DNA of 64,000 nucleotides. Origin: Cognatundibacterium rivi (lineage in GTDB: Bacteria > Pseudomonadota > Gammaproteobacteria > Burkholderiales > Burkholderiaceae_D). The notes beneath the pieces are model-generated. The model ran no database searches. It was not told where the DNA came from and was given only the letters and a program-made list of their open reading frames with translations. The position numbers and the translations under genes were made by a program. The DNA lies in assembly GCF_018139565.1 (NCBI RefSeq), contig NZ_JAGSPK010000002.1, forward strand, positions 248,001 through 312,000. The letters are read 5' to 3'. The stretch's first letter is position 1. Each line of letters opens with the position of its first letter. This document shows positions 35,798-46,264 of the stretch, one piece after another.

Positions 35798-36511
35798 ATG
35801 TCAGATAATGAATTGAACAGGCATGATTTTTGTAGAAATATGATGACCGAAACCAGGAAAAACGAAAACATATCAGCATTGCTTGATAGCGAGATAGACG
35901 ATGTCGCGCTGGATGCCATACTTGCAGATATGGATTCGACGGAAAGCAAAGATGTTTGGGGGCTCTATCATCACATAGGTGATGTGTTGCACTCAGATGA
36001 TCTTGCCAGGCCGTTAAGCGCAGATTTTAATCAGCGCTTTGCAGCACGCTTTGCCAGCGAACCAGCTATTTTGATGCCAAAGATGCATGTTAAGAATGAG
36101 ACGAAAGAGTCGGATAAACCGCAATATCTTCGCTCATACCTGTCCGTTGCGACTGCTGCAGTAGCGGCTTTGTTTGCGTTCGTATTTGTGCCGCAGTTGT
36201 TGCAGTTAAATCAAAATCAGGTGCAGACAGTACAGGTATCTGATAGTGGTTCACCAAAATCAGCAAACAGACTACAACTGGCGTCAGCGTCGGTGACGCC
36301 TGATTTGTCAACGCAGGAGCCTGCACAAGTTGAGCCGGCAGTGGAATCATCTAAGCAGATGAATGAACGTCAGACTGCACCGATCGAAATGTTGCGTGAT
36401 CCCAGAATTGATAGCTATCTGATTGCACATCAAAAATTTTCCCCGGCAATTAGTGCTGGTACGCAGTATGTTACCCGGGCGAATGCAGTTTCTGGCCCAG
36501 CGGAGAAGTAA
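35798..36511 (+). CDS. rseA: sigma-E factor negative regulatory protein RseA/MucA
   Basis: A 237-residue single-span anti-sigma factor. The N-terminal sigma-binding part is SALLDSEIDDVALDAIL, followed by WGLYHHIGDVLHSDDL; a transmembrane helix (VATAAVAALFAFVFVPQLL, about residues 112-130) leads to a periplasmic Gln/Pro-rich tail ending in QYVTRANAVSG. DegS and RseP-type proteases would cleave it on stress. Start ATG 35798 is 3 nt past the rpoE stop, so the two are coupled and balanced. Confidence 0.92.
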   Translation: MSDNELNRHDFCRNMMTETRKNENISALLDSEIDDVALDAILADMDSTESKDVWGLYHHIGDVLHSDDLARPLSADFNQRFAARFASEPAILMPKMHVKNETKESDKPQYLRSYLSVATAAVAALFAFVFVPQLLQLNQNQVQTVQVSDSGSPKSANRLQLASASVTPDLSTQEPAQVEPAVESSKQMNERQTAPIEMLRDPRIDSYLIAHQKFSPAISAGTQYVTRANAVSGPAEK

Positions 36512-36516
36512 GGATT

Positions 36517-37527
36517 ATGTTGTTTTATCGTTTCCGATGGTCAGTTTTACTGATGGGTCTGTGCGTTATCGGTCGCTCAGTTTATGCGGCAGGGCAGGTT
36601 GCAGCAGACGATCAGAAGACAGCACAGGAAGTATTAAAGAAAATTCAGACCTCGGCACAAAATCTGAATTATTCAGGTACGTTCGTTTATCAGCAAGCTA
36701 GTCAGATCAGAACTTCTAAAATCACGCATTATGTCGATGAGCATGGTGAGTTGGAAAAACTGGAAATTCTGGATGGCAAACCGCGTGAATATATTCGCAA
36801 AGGTGATGAGGTATCTTGCTATCTTCCTGAGAGTAAAACGATACAGATCGAAAAAAATGTGACGCAAGAAGTTTTCCCTGCCTTGCTGACTCAGAATGCA
36901 TCGTCACTGCCAGACAATTACACTATAAAAAAAGCCGACCTGAATCGTGTTGCCGGACTTACATGTCAGACCTATTTGTTGCAGCCGAAAGATGCGTATC
37001 GCTACGGCTATCGTCTTTGTGCGGAAAAACAATCCGGACTGCTTTTACGTGCGCAGACAGTGAATGCCAAGAATGACGTTATCGAGCAGATCGCTTTTAC
37101 AGAGTTGAAGCTGAACGATATTGATAAAAATAAATTGAAACCCAGCTTTCAAAATATCTCGCGCTGGCATATTGAAAACTTAACGGTGCAATCCAATATC
37201 AATTCCGGCTGGGTAGTCAGATCGCTGCCAGCCGGGTTTCGTAAAACCAAGGAAATGAAGCGTGTGATTCCTGCTCCTCCGACGTCGGCAGGGAGCAAAT
37301 CCGGCGCCTCGCACCAGGTCATACAAATGATATTTTCTGATGGTCTGGCCGCTATTTCCGTATTTATAGAACCCGATAGTGAGAGCCGTACTGAAGGTAG
37401 TTTGCAGCAAGGCGCAATGACTATTATGGGAAAACGACAAGGTGCTTATTGGCTGACTGTCGTTGGTGAAGTTCCTGCAACAGCGATTCAACAAGTGATG
37501 AACTCGATTGAGTTTAAAACCAAGTAA
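36517..37527 (+). CDS. rseB: sigma-E regulatory protein RseB/MucB
   Basis: A 336-residue periplasmic protein with signal peptide (LLMGLCVIGRSVYAAG). The N-terminal LolA/LppX-like domain starts with NLNYSGTFVYQQ, and the C-terminal domain carries the MucB_RseB features YRLCAEKQSGLLLRAQ and FSDGLAAISVFIE. RseB binds the periplasmic tail of RseA, shields it from DegS, and releases on binding mislocalised LPS or lipoproteins. It starts 5 nt after rseA. Confidence 0.93.
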   Translation: MLFYRFRWSVLLMGLCVIGRSVYAAGQVAADDQKTAQEVLKKIQTSAQNLNYSGTFVYQQASQIRTSKITHYVDEHGELEKLEILDGKPREYIRKGDEVSCYLPESKTIQIEKNVTQEVFPALLTQNASSLPDNYTIKKADLNRVAGLTCQTYLLQPKDAYRYGYRLCAEKQSGLLLRAQTVNAKNDVIEQIAFTELKLNDIDKNKLKPSFQNISRWHIENLTVQSNINSGWVVRSLPAGFRKTKEMKRVIPAPPTSAGSKSGASHQVIQMIFSDGLAAISVFIEPDSESRTEGSLQQGAMTIMGKRQGAYWLTVVGEVPATAIQQVMNSIEFKTK

Positions 37528-37551
37528 CAATCTAAGTAAGTGAGTGACCCC

Positions 37552-39027
37552 ATGAAAACAAAAAAACTTTTTCCTTTAGAAAAATTGATTTCCACGATAG
37601 CGATCAGTGCTTGCGTGGGTTTTGTGGCGCCCCTGGCGGTGAATGCTATCCCTGTCGCCCAGGCAGCGTCCGCAGTCACAGGTCTGCCTGATTTTACTGA
37701 GTTGGTCGAAAAGACCGGACCGGCCGTTGTCAACATCCGTACTACTGAAAAAATGCAACAGGCTCAGGGAATGAACGGAATGGAAGATGAGCAGATGCAG
37801 GAATTCTTCCGCCGCTTCTTCGGAATGCCTATTCCTAAGCAGGCACCAGCACCGAAAGGACGCAAACAGGTACCGCAACAAGAAGAGGAAGTTCCTCGTG
37901 GCGTTGGCTCAGGTTTTATCATTTCACAGGATGGTTATGTGTTGACCAATGCACACGTGATTGATGGTGCGACAGATGTCTACGTTAAACTGACAGACAA
38001 GCGTGAATTCAAAGCGAAAGTCATAGGCAGTGATAAACGCACAGACGTCGCAGTATTGAAAATTGAGGGCACGAAATTACCGAAATTGACCATAGGTGAT
38101 TCAGACAAAATCAAGGCTGGCGAATGGGTGATTGCGATTGGCTCACCATTTGATCTGGATAATACTGTGACTGCGGGGATTATTTCTGCCAAGGCACGTG
38201 ATACAGGTGATTATTTACCTTTAATTCAGACCGACGTTGCGGTGAATCCCGGTAATTCAGGCGGCCCATTAATCAATATGCGGGGCGAGGTTGTTGGTAT
38301 CAATTCACAAATTTATAGCCGTTCCGGCGGTTATATGGGCATCTCGTTTGCGATTCCGATCGATGAAGCAATGCGTGTTGCTGATCAATTGAAAGGCACG
38401 GGCAAGGTAACCCGGGGCCGTATTGGTGTGCAGATCGGCGAAGTCTCTAAAGATGTGGCCGATTCCATTGGCTTACAAAAGGCACAGGGAGCACTCGTTG
38501 TCCGAATTGAAGCCGGCACCCCTGCAGAAAAAGCCGGATTGCAGGATGGTGATGTGATTCTGAAATTCAATGGACAAGCGGTTGAAAAATCAACTGATCT
38601 GCCACGCATTGTCGGTGCGACCAAACCTGGCTCGAAAGCAACGATGACAGTCTGGAGAAAAGGGGCAATTCGTGAAATGACGATTACTGTCGCTGAAATG
38701 GAGCAGGACAAAGTTGCTCAGAAAGCCGAGAAAAAGGCGAAAAAAGAGCAGACTAATTTCCTTGGACTTGCCGTTGGCGATTTGAGCGATGCGCAGAAAA
38801 AAGAATTGCCAGCAGGAGGCGTTGTAATTGAGTCTGCTGATGGTGCCGCCGCTGCCGCTGGTTTGATGCAAGGCGATATTATTCTGACATTAAATAATGT
38901 TGATGTGAAAGATGCAAAACAATTCACCAGCATGGTTGCAAAACTGGATACGAAGAAAACAGCGGTTGTTCTGGTTCGTCGTGAAAATATCTCCCAGTTT
39001 ATTCCGATTAAACCGCAAGCTAAATAA
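37552..39027 (+). CDS. mucD: periplasmic serine protease MucD/DegP
   Basis: A 491-residue HtrA-family protease with signal peptide (IAISACVGFVAPLAVNAIP). Catalytic triad: His134 (TNAHVIDGA), Asp165 (RTDVAVLKI) and Ser236 (NPGNSGGPL). Two PDZ domains follow, with GRIGVQIGEVS and FLGLAVGDL. A Gln/Pro-rich LA-loop-like insert (about residues 68-115) matches DegP-type long loops. It degrades misfolded envelope proteins and ends the rpoE operon. The ATG at 37552 is preferred to an upstream GTG at 37540. Confidence 0.95.
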   Translation: MKTKKLFPLEKLISTIAISACVGFVAPLAVNAIPVAQAASAVTGLPDFTELVEKTGPAVVNIRTTEKMQQAQGMNGMEDEQMQEFFRRFFGMPIPKQAPAPKGRKQVPQQEEEVPRGVGSGFIISQDGYVLTNAHVIDGATDVYVKLTDKREFKAKVIGSDKRTDVAVLKIEGTKLPKLTIGDSDKIKAGEWVIAIGSPFDLDNTVTAGIISAKARDTGDYLPLIQTDVAVNPGNSGGPLINMRGEVVGINSQIYSRSGGYMGISFAIPIDEAMRVADQLKGTGKVTRGRIGVQIGEVSKDVADSIGLQKAQGALVVRIEAGTPAEKAGLQDGDVILKFNGQAVEKSTDLPRIVGATKPGSKATMTVWRKGAIREMTITVAEMEQDKVAQKAEKKAKKEQTNFLGLAVGDLSDAQKKELPAGGVVIESADGAAAAAGLMQGDIILTLNNVDVKDAKQFTSMVAKLDTKKTAVVLVRRENISQFIPIKPQAK

Positions 39028-39052
39028 ATTCAGCCTGTTAAATCCGGCATAT

Positions 39053-39088
39053 AAAAAAGCTGCTCCTTAAAACGGGCAGCTTTTTTTA
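39053..39088 (+). terminator. terminator of the rpoE-mucD operon
   Basis: AAAAAAGCTGC (39053-39063) pairs with GCAGCTTTTTT (39076-39086) and ends in T residues. Confidence 0.88.
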
Positions 39089-39167
39089 TAAATATTGCTC
39101 GCACCTTTATGGATGGCGGTGCTGTGGACTTATAATGCGCTACTTTATTTATGTCGCCTTATTTATG

Positions 39168-39416
39168 ATCGCTTTCACACTGTACTCACGAAGTTATTGC
39201 CATCTGTGTGATGACATGCGGGAGCAATTGCAGGCTTACTCTCTACACCATCAGTTTTCTGTTGATGTCATCGATGTCGATGCTGATGCGGAGTTGCTTC
39301 ATTTGTATGATGAGCTGGTTCCGGTGTTGATTGGTCAAAAGCCCGGTCATCCAGCGCAAGAAATTTGTCATTATTTTTTAGATCAGGATGCTTTAAAGGC
39401 ATTTTTTCAGGCTTGA
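39168..39416 (+). CDS. glutaredoxin family protein (DUF836-like)
   Basis: An 82-residue thioredoxin-fold protein: [19 protein letters not shown] (CxxC redox motif near the N-terminus), [19 protein letters not shown] and a C-terminal helix. Relatives start close to the first strand, as with ATG 39168. A longer frame from ATG 39135 would add MRYFIYVALF, but that ATG overlaps a TATAAT at 39131-39136 which could be the gene's own -10 box. In many Burkholderiales this gene lies between mucD and lepA; here rnhB follows after 1 nt. Confidence 0.78.
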   Translation: MAFTLYSRSYCHLCDDMREQLQAYSLHHQFSVDVIDVDADAELLHLYDELVPVLIGQKPGHPAQEICHYFLDQDALKAFFQA

Positions 39417-39417
39417 T

Positions 39418-40014
39418 ATGCAAGAAAATTTAGATTTGTTTGTGTACGATGGCGAGTGGATTTGCGGTGTGGATGAAGCCGGTCGTGGGCCATTGGCTGG
39501 ACCAGTGATGGCGGCAGCAGTGATTCTTGATCCTGAGCATCCGATTGACGGCTTACGTGATTCTAAAAAACTTAGCGAGGCGCGACGGGACGTGCTGGCA
39601 GAGGAAATCAAAAAGTATGCGTTAGCATGGTCAGTGGCTGAATGTTCAGAGCAGGAAATTGATGAGTTGAATATTTTGCAGGCAACCATGCTCGCCATGC
39701 GCCGCGCGGTTGAGGGCTTGGCGATCACGCCAACACTCGCGTTAATTGATGGGAATCGTTGTCCGGTGATGTCCATCAGATCAGAAGCGATAGTGAAAGG
39801 CGATGATAAGGTGGCGGCAATTTCTGCCGCATCCATTCTTGCGAAAACAGCACGAGATCACGCTCTGTACCAACTGCATCTGACTTATCCGCAATATGCG
39901 CTGGATCAGCATAAAGGTTATCCGACCGCCTTACACCTTGAACGATTACGCGAACATGGCGTTGCACCAATTCACCGTAAATCCTACGCGCCTGTGAAGG
40001 CTTTATTGAAATGA
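39418..40014 (+). CDS. rnhB: ribonuclease HII
   Basis: A 198-residue RNase H type 2 that removes ribonucleotides and RNA primers from DNA. Active-site acids are in [13 protein letters not shown] (Asp19, Glu20), then [12 protein letters not shown] and a late Asp in the [10 protein letters not shown] region; [12 protein letters not shown] is the family C-terminal signature. Start ATG 39418 comes 1 nt after the previous stop, and the stop overlaps the next start by 4 nt. Confidence 0.96.
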   Translation: MQENLDLFVYDGEWICGVDEAGRGPLAGPVMAAAVILDPEHPIDGLRDSKKLSEARRDVLAEEIKKYALAWSVAECSEQEIDELNILQATMLAMRRAVEGLAITPTLALIDGNRCPVMSIRSEAIVKGDDKVAAISAASILAKTARDHALYQLHLTYPQYALDQHKGYPTALHLERLREHGVAPIHRKSYAPVKALLK

Positions 40015-40799
40015 AACAAATTACTTCGCGCGAGAATTCTTTATACAAAGAATTAAAATTATTAGCGACCAGCTCGCAGGTCAGACGTAAAGCCGGGCGC
40101 ACTTTACTTGATGGGGTACATTTGTGTGAAGCCTATCAGCAGCATCTTGGCTCCCCTGAGTTATGCATCGTCTCCGATGTCGCGTTAAACGATCCGGAAG
40201 TGAGTAAATTACTGGAATTGTGCGAGTCTCAGCATATTCAGTGTATAAGCTTACCGGCCAATCTGTATCAGGCCGTCAGTCAGGTCGAGCATGGTGTAGG
40301 TATTATGTTTCTCGTTAATACACCTAGTCCTGTGTTGCCCGAACATGTTTCGGAAAACTCGGTTGCTCTTGACGGTTTGCAAGACCCAGGAAATCTGGGC
40401 TCGATTTTACGGAGCGCTGCTGCAGCCGGAATTAAAAACGTTTTTTGCAGTTCCGGCACCGTATTCGCATGGTCTCCTAAAGTCATGCGGGCAGGTATGG
40501 GAGCACATTTTTTGCTCAATATTTTTGAAAATGTTGACCTCGACACTGTTTTGCAAAATGCACATGTCCCGGTATTTGCGACGAGCTCACACACACAAAC
40601 CACGATATATCAGGCAGATCTGGCACAGCCATTGGTCTGGTTATTCGGACATGAAGGACAAGGTGTTTCGGATAAACTGATGGCATTGGCAAACATGACC
40701 GTTACCATACCTCAGCAAGCGGCCATTGAATCATTAAACGTCGCCGCAAGTGCGGCAATCTGCTTTTTTGAGCAAGTACGCCAACAATCTTTCCAGTGA
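40011..40799 (+). CDS. TrmH/SpoU family RNA 2'-O-methyltransferase
   Basis: A 262-residue SPOUT methyltransferase with an N-terminal L30e-like RNA-binding domain ([19 protein letters not shown]) and a knotted catalytic domain with motifs [21 protein letters not shown] (motif 1), [11 protein letters not shown] (motif 2) and [18 protein letters not shown] (motif 3). It would 2'-O-methylate a ribose in rRNA or tRNA; target is unknown. ATGA coupling with rnhB is common in beta-proteobacteria. Confidence 0.9.
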   Translation: MKQITSRENSLYKELKLLATSSQVRRKAGRTLLDGVHLCEAYQQHLGSPELCIVSDVALNDPEVSKLLELCESQHIQCISLPANLYQAVSQVEHGVGIMFLVNTPSPVLPEHVSENSVALDGLQDPGNLGSILRSAAAAGIKNVFCSSGTVFAWSPKVMRAGMGAHFLLNIFENVDLDTVLQNAHVPVFATSSHTQTTIYQADLAQPLVWLFGHEGQGVSDKLMALANMTVTIPQQAAIESLNVAASAAICFFEQVRQQSFQ

Positions 40800-40804
40800 A
40801 ATAA

Positions 40805-40829
40805 AAATCCCGGCCGTGCGCTGGGATTT
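40805..40829 (+). terminator. weak hairpin after the SpoU gene
   Basis: AAATCCC (40805-40811) pairs with GGGATTT (40823-40829), with a G/C-rich 11-nt loop and a poor T run (TTTCTT). Confidence 0.45.
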
Positions 40830-40874
40830 CTTCAGACATCTGATCTGACAGCGCGGCAATGCAGCCGCCTATCA

Positions 40875-41723
40875 TTAATACAATTTAGTATCGCCTTTAA
40901 TTTCTTGCAAAATTGTCGTTGATATTTCCTCAATGGATTTGGTTGTCGAAGATAGCCAGCGTATGCCTTCACGCTTCATCATCGCTTCAGCTTCATTCAC
41001 TTCATAGCGACAATTTTCTATCGACGCATACTTACTGCCTGGCCGACGCTCATTCCGGATTTCTGACAGCCGTTCCGGTGTGATGCTGAGTCCGAATAAC
41101 TTATGACGGAATTCCGGTAGTGCACTTGGCATTTTTCCACGCTCGAAATCATCGGGGATCAGTGGGTAATTGGCGGCCTTGATTCCATACTGCATCGCCA
41201 GATACAAACTGGTCGGCGTTTTCCCTGAGCGTGAGACACCTACCAGAATGACATCGGCGGCAGCCAGATTTTTATGCGATTGCCCATCGTCATGTGTTAG
41301 TGAAAAATTAATCGCCTCTATGCGATTTTTGTATTCTTCTGAGTCTGTGATGTTATGGCTACGGCCTATCGTATGCGTGGATTTAACCCCTAATTCTTGC
41401 TCCAAAGGTGAAACAAAGGTTTGAATTAAATCCATATGCAAGCCTTTGGATTTAAATACGATGGTAGCGAGTTCCTTTTTGACCAGCGTGGAAAACACGA
41501 TGGGTCTATTACCGTCAAGGGCAAATGCATCATTGATGCGGCGTACGGCGTCATGTGCTTTGTCGACACTATCGATAAATGGCAGGCGAATCTGGCGAAA
41601 TTTGAGGTCAAACTGGGTTAAAACAGAATGCCCGAATGCTTCAGCAGTAATTCCTGTACCGTCAGAAACGAAGTAAACAGTACGGTTTGCCGACGGCAAA
41701 TTTGGGTTAGAGAAATCAGGCAT
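40875..41723 (-). CDS. ppsR: PEP synthase regulatory protein (bifunctional kinase/pyrophosphorylase)
   Basis: A 282-residue DUF299/PSRP protein. It inactivates PEP synthase by ADP-dependent phosphorylation and reactivates it by Pi-dependent dephosphorylation. Visible: [20 protein letters not shown] at the N-terminus and the nucleotide loop [20 protein letters not shown]. It is divergent from ppsA, its target, with 211 nt between the starts, the usual pairing. Confidence 0.94.
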   Translation of the reverse strand: MPDFSNPNLPSANRTVYFVSDGTGITAEAFGHSVLTQFDLKFRQIRLPFIDSVDKAHDAVRRINDAFALDGNRPIVFSTLVKKELATIVFKSKGLHMDLIQTFVSPLEQELGVKSTHTIGRSHNITDSEEYKNRIEAINFSLTHDDGQSHKNLAAADVILVGVSRSGKTPTSLYLAMQYGIKAANYPLIPDDFERGKMPSALPEFRHKLFGLSITPERLSEIRNERRPGSKYASIENCRYEVNEAEAMMKREGIRWLSSTTKSIEEISTTILQEIKGDTKLY

Positions 41724-41934
41724 AAGGTCGATCGTGTAAGTTTAAGTGAAATTGTGGCATATCGATCCAACAAAAAAGTAGGCAATTTCTTTTGCCACAT
41801 AGCTCAATTTTGCGAGACACAATGTAAAATGCGTTAACAGGATATGAAAAGTCGCTAGCCCCAAGAATAACAAAAATATGCTCTGCGACGAAGCAGTACT
41901 TAGCAAAGATTTCTTACCATCAAAAGAGGTTGTT

Positions 41935-44352
41935 ATGTCCAACGCAGCAAATACTGAAGCGACTTATGTCGCTTCGTTTGAGCATTTACGCATGACGGAT
42001 GTTGAATCCGTCGGCGGAAAAAATGCATCTTTAGGCGAAATGATCAGTCAACTGGCTTCCGCTGGTGTCCGTGTTCCGGGTGGTTTTGCGACCACAGCAC
42101 AAGCGTTTCGCGATTTCTTGTCCTATTCAGTCGATGGCGGTCTTTCGCTTGCGCAACGCATCGCCGACCGTCTTGAGCATCTGGATATTGATGATGTTAA
42201 AGAGCTGGCAAAAGCCGGTGCCGAAATTCGTCAATGGATTACAGAAACACCTTTTCAGCCACGTTTGCAAAAAGAGATTGAAGAATTTTACAACCGCTTG
42301 GTTGCAGATTCGACGGCAGAAATGTCGTTTGCGGTGCGCTCTTCCGCCACTGCAGAAGATTTGCCAGATGCATCTTTTGCCGGTCAGCAAGAAACTTTCC
42401 TGAATGTGGTTGGTATCGAAAACGTGCTGGAAGCGATGAAACACGTTTTCGCTTCTCTGTACAATGATCGTGCCATTTCCTACCGTGTTCACAAAGGCTT
42501 TACTCATGCCGAGGTTGCTTTGTCAGCGGGCGTGCAACGTATGGTTCGTTCTGATCTCGGCGCAGCCGGCGTGATGTTTACGATCGATACCGAATCTGGT
42601 TTTGAAGATGTAGTATTCATCACCTCCAGCTATGGCTTGGGCGAAACAGTGGTGCAGGGTGCCGTGAATCCGGATGAATTCTATGTACACAAACCGATGC
42701 TGGAACAAGGCAAATTGCCGGTAATCCGTCGCAATATCGGCTCCAAGCTGATTAAAATGGAATTCACCGGCGAAGCAAAAGCCGGCCGCTCGGTCAAGAC
42801 CGTGGATGTTCCTGTTGAATTGCGCAATCGTTATTCATTGAACGATACTGAAGTCGTTGAACTGGCGAAGTATGCAGTGATCATCGAGAAACATTATGGT
42901 CGTCCTATGGATATCGAATGGGGCAAAGATGGTCGTGACGGTAAGCTGTATATCCTGCAAGCACGTCCTGAGACCGTAAAATCTCAGCAAAGTGCGACTG
43001 AAGCACAACAGCGTTTCAAACTCAAAGGTACTGGTACTGTGCTGACCTCTGGCCGTGCGATTGGTCAGAAAATCGGTGCAGGTCGCGTGCGCGTGATTCA
43101 TGATCCATCTGAAATGGAACGTGTACAGCCGGGTGATGTGCTGGTTGCCGATATGACGGATCCTAACTGGGAGCCAGTCATGAAACGTGCTTCCGCGATT
43201 GTGACCAACCGTGGTGGTCGTACATGCCACGCAGCGATTATTGCACGCGAACTGGGCGTACCTGCGGTGGTTGGTTGCGGCCATGCGACTGACGTTCTGA
43301 AAGATGGAACATTGGTCACCGTATCTTGTGCAGAAGGTGACGAAGGTAAGATCTATGATGGTTTACTGGAAACCGAGGTAACGGAAGAGTTGCGTGGCGA
43401 CCTGCCTAAACTGCCATTGAAAATCATGCTCAACGTCGGTAATCCACAACTGGCGTTTGATTTCCAGTCGGTGCCAAATGATGGTGTTGGCTTGGCGCGT
43501 CTGGAATTCATTATCAACAATAATATCGGCGTCCATCCAAAAGCGATTCTGGAATATCCGAATATTGACGCTGATCTGAAAAAAGCAGTTGAATCTGTGG
43601 CGCGTGGTCATGCATCGCCAAGAGCATTTTACGTTGATAAATTAGCCGAAGGCGTCGCGACGATTGCTGCGGCATTCTGGCCTAAGAAAGTCATCGTTCG
43701 TTTATCTGACTTCAAATCCAATGAGTACAAAAAGCTGATTGGTGGTTCACGCTACGAACCGGATGAAGAAAATCCAATGTTGGGTTTCCGTGGAGCTGCA
43801 CGTTACCTTGCCTCCGATTTCCATGAGTCTTTCGAGATGGAATGTCAGGCAATGAAGCGCGTACGTAATGACATGGGTTTGACCAACGTCGAAATCATGG
43901 TGCCATTCGTACGGACATTGGGTCAGGCTGAAAAAGTTGTGAATCTGCTGGCAAAAAATGGCTTGAAACGCGGCGAAAATGGTTTGCGCCTGATCATGAT
44001 GTGCGAGGTTCCTTCTAATGCGATTCTGGCAGAAGAATTCCTCGAATTCTTTGACGGCTTCTCGATTGGTTCGAATGATCTGACGCAACTCACGCTGGGT
44101 CTGGATCGTGACTCTGGCCTTGAATTGCTGGCCGCAGATTTCGATGAACGCGACCCTGCGGTGCGTGCTTTGCTTTCTAAAGCGATTGCAGCCTGCCGTA
44201 AGCTGAACAAGTATGTCGGTATTTGTGGTCAGGGCCCATCCGATCATCCGGATTTTGCTGAATGGCTGATGAAGGAAGGCATAGAATCGATTTCTCTGAA
44301 TCCTGATTCCGTGGTGGATACATGGCAAAAACTGGCAGCAGTCGGTAAGTAA
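41935..44352 (+). CDS. ppsA: phosphoenolpyruvate synthase
   Basis: An 805-residue enzyme that makes PEP from pyruvate and ATP for gluconeogenesis. Order: ATP-grasp domain ([32 protein letters not shown]), the phosphorylated His in [18 protein letters not shown], and the PEP/pyruvate-binding barrel with [18 protein letters not shown] and the cysteine-bearing [15 protein letters not shown]. The start at 41935 has AGAGG 7 nt upstream; an earlier in-frame start at 41878 is unneeded. Confidence 0.97.
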   Translation: MSNAANTEATYVASFEHLRMTDVESVGGKNASLGEMISQLASAGVRVPGGFATTAQAFRDFLSYSVDGGLSLAQRIADRLEHLDIDDVKELAKAGAEIRQWITETPFQPRLQKEIEEFYNRLVADSTAEMSFAVRSSATAEDLPDASFAGQQETFLNVVGIENVLEAMKHVFASLYNDRAISYRVHKGFTHAEVALSAGVQRMVRSDLGAAGVMFTIDTESGFEDVVFITSSYGLGETVVQGAVNPDEFYVHKPMLEQGKLPVIRRNIGSKLIKMEFTGEAKAGRSVKTVDVPVELRNRYSLNDTEVVELAKYAVIIEKHYGRPMDIEWGKDGRDGKLYILQARPETVKSQQSATEAQQRFKLKGTGTVLTSGRAIGQKIGAGRVRVIHDPSEMERVQPGDVLVADMTDPNWEPVMKRASAIVTNRGGRTCHAAIIARELGVPAVVGCGHATDVLKDGTLVTVSCAEGDEGKIYDGLLETEVTEELRGDLPKLPLKIMLNVGNPQLAFDFQSVPNDGVGLARLEFIINNNIGVHPKAILEYPNIDADLKKAVESVARGHASPRAFYVDKLAEGVATIAAAFWPKKVIVRLSDFKSNEYKKLIGGSRYEPDEENPMLGFRGAARYLASDFHESFEMECQAMKRVRNDMGLTNVEIMVPFVRTLGQAEKVVNLLAKNGLKRGENGLRLIMMCEVPSNAILAEEFLEFFDGFSIGSNDLTQLTLGLDRDSGLELLAADFDERDPAVRALLSKAIAACRKLNKYVGICGQGPSDHPDFAEWLMKEGIESISLNPDSVVDTWQKLAAVGK

Positions 44353-44374
44353 GTTTTTCTGATTCCAGCTATTC

Positions 44375-44414
44375 AAAACGCGGGATGAACAGTGATGTTC
44401 TCTCGCGTTTTTTC
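44375..44414 (+). terminator. ppsA terminator
   Basis: AAAACGCG (44375-44382) pairs with CGCGTTTT (44404-44411), followed by TT; the 21-nt loop can form an inner pairing. Confidence 0.75.
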
Positions 44415-44540
44415 ATTTTATTCCGTTGTTTGGTGTGCACATAGTTAATAAATTGATTGTTATTTTTAAGCGAATGGTTAAACTCTGACGCATTGAGAAC
44501 GACATAAAAATAAAATCAAAAACATCAACACATTCCGTTA

Positions 44541-44580
44541 AAAAGCCCTCGCTACCAACTGGTCGCAAGGGCTTTTTTTT
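44541..44580 (+). terminator. second terminator downstream of ppsA
   Basis: AAGCCCT (44543-44549) pairs with AGGGCTT (44568-44574), followed by eight T. No annotated gene ends between this and the first terminator. Confidence 0.8.
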
Positions 44581-44690
44581 ATGGGTAAATTATCATATAT
44601 ATTACCGATGTTTCTTTTATTGTATTAAATCACAATGCAATACCTTAACAAGACAGCAATCACCAACGAACAACAAGGAGATAACAAAAA

Positions 44691-45125
44691 ATGAATGCAT
44701 GGATGATGTGGGCGGTCATTGCCGGGCTGGTCGTCATACTTGAATTATTCACCGGCACTTTTTATTTGCTGATGATTTCGATAGGGCTGGCAGCGGGTGC
44801 AATTGCTGCTATTTTCACACTCTCGACATCATCGCAGATGATAATTGCTGCACTGGTCGGCAGCCTGGCGACACTGGCATTACACAACAGCAAATACGGC
44901 TGGAAAGGAAATAAAAGTGTTGCGCACGATCCGAACGTGAATATGGATATCGGCCAGACATTGCAAGTGCAGGACTGGCAGGATCAGGGGAATGGTAAAT
45001 ACATTGCACGTGCGATGTATCGTGGTGCGATGTGGGATGTGGAGTTGCAGCACTCGGCCGGATATCCGGGGACGTATGTGATTGATGAAGTGCAGGGCAG
45101 TCGTCTGATTGTCAAACCCTCGTAA
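44691..45125 (+). CDS. NfeD family protein
   Basis: A 144-residue membrane protein. Two or three hydrophobic helices (MMWAVIAGLVVILELFTG, GLAAGAIAAIFTL, MIIAALVGSLATLAL) are followed by an OB-fold C-terminal domain (DIGQTLQVQDWQDQG to GSRLIVKP), the layout of short NfeD1b/YbbK proteins. These work with SPFH proteins of the QmcA type, which is the next gene after 60 nt. AAGGAG precedes the start. Confidence 0.88.
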   Translation: MNAWMMWAVIAGLVVILELFTGTFYLLMISIGLAAGAIAAIFTLSTSSQMIIAALVGSLATLALHNSKYGWKGNKSVAHDPNVNMDIGQTLQVQDWQDQGNGKYIARAMYRGAMWDVELQHSAGYPGTYVIDEVQGSRLIVKPS

Positions 45126-45185
45126 GCAAAACGAGAAACGCAGATGTTTTTTTAATGAATGTTCAAAAAAAATTAAGGTGACTAT

Positions 45186-46133
45186 ATGGAAATAGGTAGC
45201 GTAGCTCTGGTGCTGTTAGTGCTGGCAATTGTGTTTGTGATCAAAACAATTAATGTTGTGCCTCAGCAGCACGCCTGGGTCGTTGAGCGTTTGGGTAAAT
45301 ATCACACTACGCTGGGGCCTGGTCTGAATATCGTTGTGCCGTTCATCGATAGAATCGCGTACAAACACATACTCAAAGAAATTCCGTTGGATGTGCCGCC
45401 GCAAGTGTGTATTACGAAAGACAATACCCAGTTGCAGGTGGACGGTATTCTGTATTTCCAGATTACCGATGCGATGCGTGCTTCGTATGGTTCTTCTAAC
45501 TACATCGCCGCGATTACTCAGTTAGCGCAAACCACTTTGCGCTCGGTAATCGGTAAGATGGAACTCGATAAAACCTTTGAAGAACGTGACCACATCAATA
45601 CCACGATCGTCAGCGCGATTGATGAATCAGCTGCAAACTGGGGCGTGAAAGTGCTGCGTTATGAGATCAAAGATCTGACTCCGCCAAAAGAAATTTTGCA
45701 TGCGATGCAGGCGCAAATTACGGCTGAGCGTGAAAAACGTGCGTTGATCGCAGCTTCTGAAGGGCGCAAGCAAGAGCAGATCAATATCGCCACCGGTGAG
45801 CGCGAAGCATCGATTGCGAAATCGGAAGGTGAGAAGCAGGCATCCATTAACCGTGCACAAGGTCAGGCGGCGGCGATTCTGGCGATTGCGGAAGCGAGTG
45901 CAGAAGCGATCCGTAAAACAGCTGCTGCGATACAAGAGCCTGGTGGTGCCGATGCCGTAAATCTGAAAGTGGCTGAACAATATGTCGGTGCATTTGGTAA
46001 TCTGGCGAAGACGAATAACTCGATTATCGTGCCAGCGAATCTGGGTGATATGAGCGGATTAATCGCGACTGCGATGCAGGTCGTGAAATCACAAAAAACA
46101 GCAACGGTTGAGGCACCACGTCGCCCGGTATAA
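45186..46133 (+). CDS. qmcA: SPFH/stomatin family protein QmcA
   Basis: A 315-residue membrane-anchored SPFH protein. One N-terminal helix (LVLLVLAIVFVIKTINVV) leads to the SPFH domain (QQHAWVVERLGKYHTTLGPG, LDVPPQVCITKDN, LAQTTLRSVIGKMELD) and to an Ala/Glu-rich coiled coil (about residues 190-245). QmcA-type proteins form large cage-like oligomers in the membrane and associate with FtsH or NfeD. It ends the nfeD-qmcA unit. Confidence 0.93.
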   Translation: MEIGSVALVLLVLAIVFVIKTINVVPQQHAWVVERLGKYHTTLGPGLNIVVPFIDRIAYKHILKEIPLDVPPQVCITKDNTQLQVDGILYFQITDAMRASYGSSNYIAAITQLAQTTLRSVIGKMELDKTFEERDHINTTIVSAIDESAANWGVKVLRYEIKDLTPPKEILHAMQAQITAEREKRALIAASEGRKQEQINIATGEREASIAKSEGEKQASINRAQGQAAAILAIAEASAEAIRKTAAAIQEPGGADAVNLKVAEQYVGAFGNLAKTNNSIIVPANLGDMSGLIATAMQVVKSQKTATVEAPRRPV

Positions 46134-46217
46134 GCAAGCAGTCACGCAACGCAATGTGATTTAACGCAGCGATAGCAATAATTGGCGTTGCTGCGGCTTC
46201 ATCTTCAATCTGAAAAT

Positions 46218-46250
46218 AAAGGACTGCCATGTGAATGACAGTCCTTTTTT
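46218..46250. terminator. bidirectional terminator
   Basis: AAAGGACTG (46218-46226) pairs with CAGTCCTTT (46239-46247), with T residues beyond on both strands. It serves qmcA and the convergent oxidoreductase ending at 46265. Confidence 0.85.
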
Positions 46251-46264
46251 ATTACTTACTTCGT

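Larger units (their letters stand above)
44353..44690. other. intergenic region with two successive terminators
   Basis: These 338 bases hold two terminators (44375-44414 and 44541-44580), with about 125 AT-rich bases between them and no gene. The second is not explained by ppsA alone, leaving room for a small RNA. The rest is the nfeD promoter region. Confidence 0.5.
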
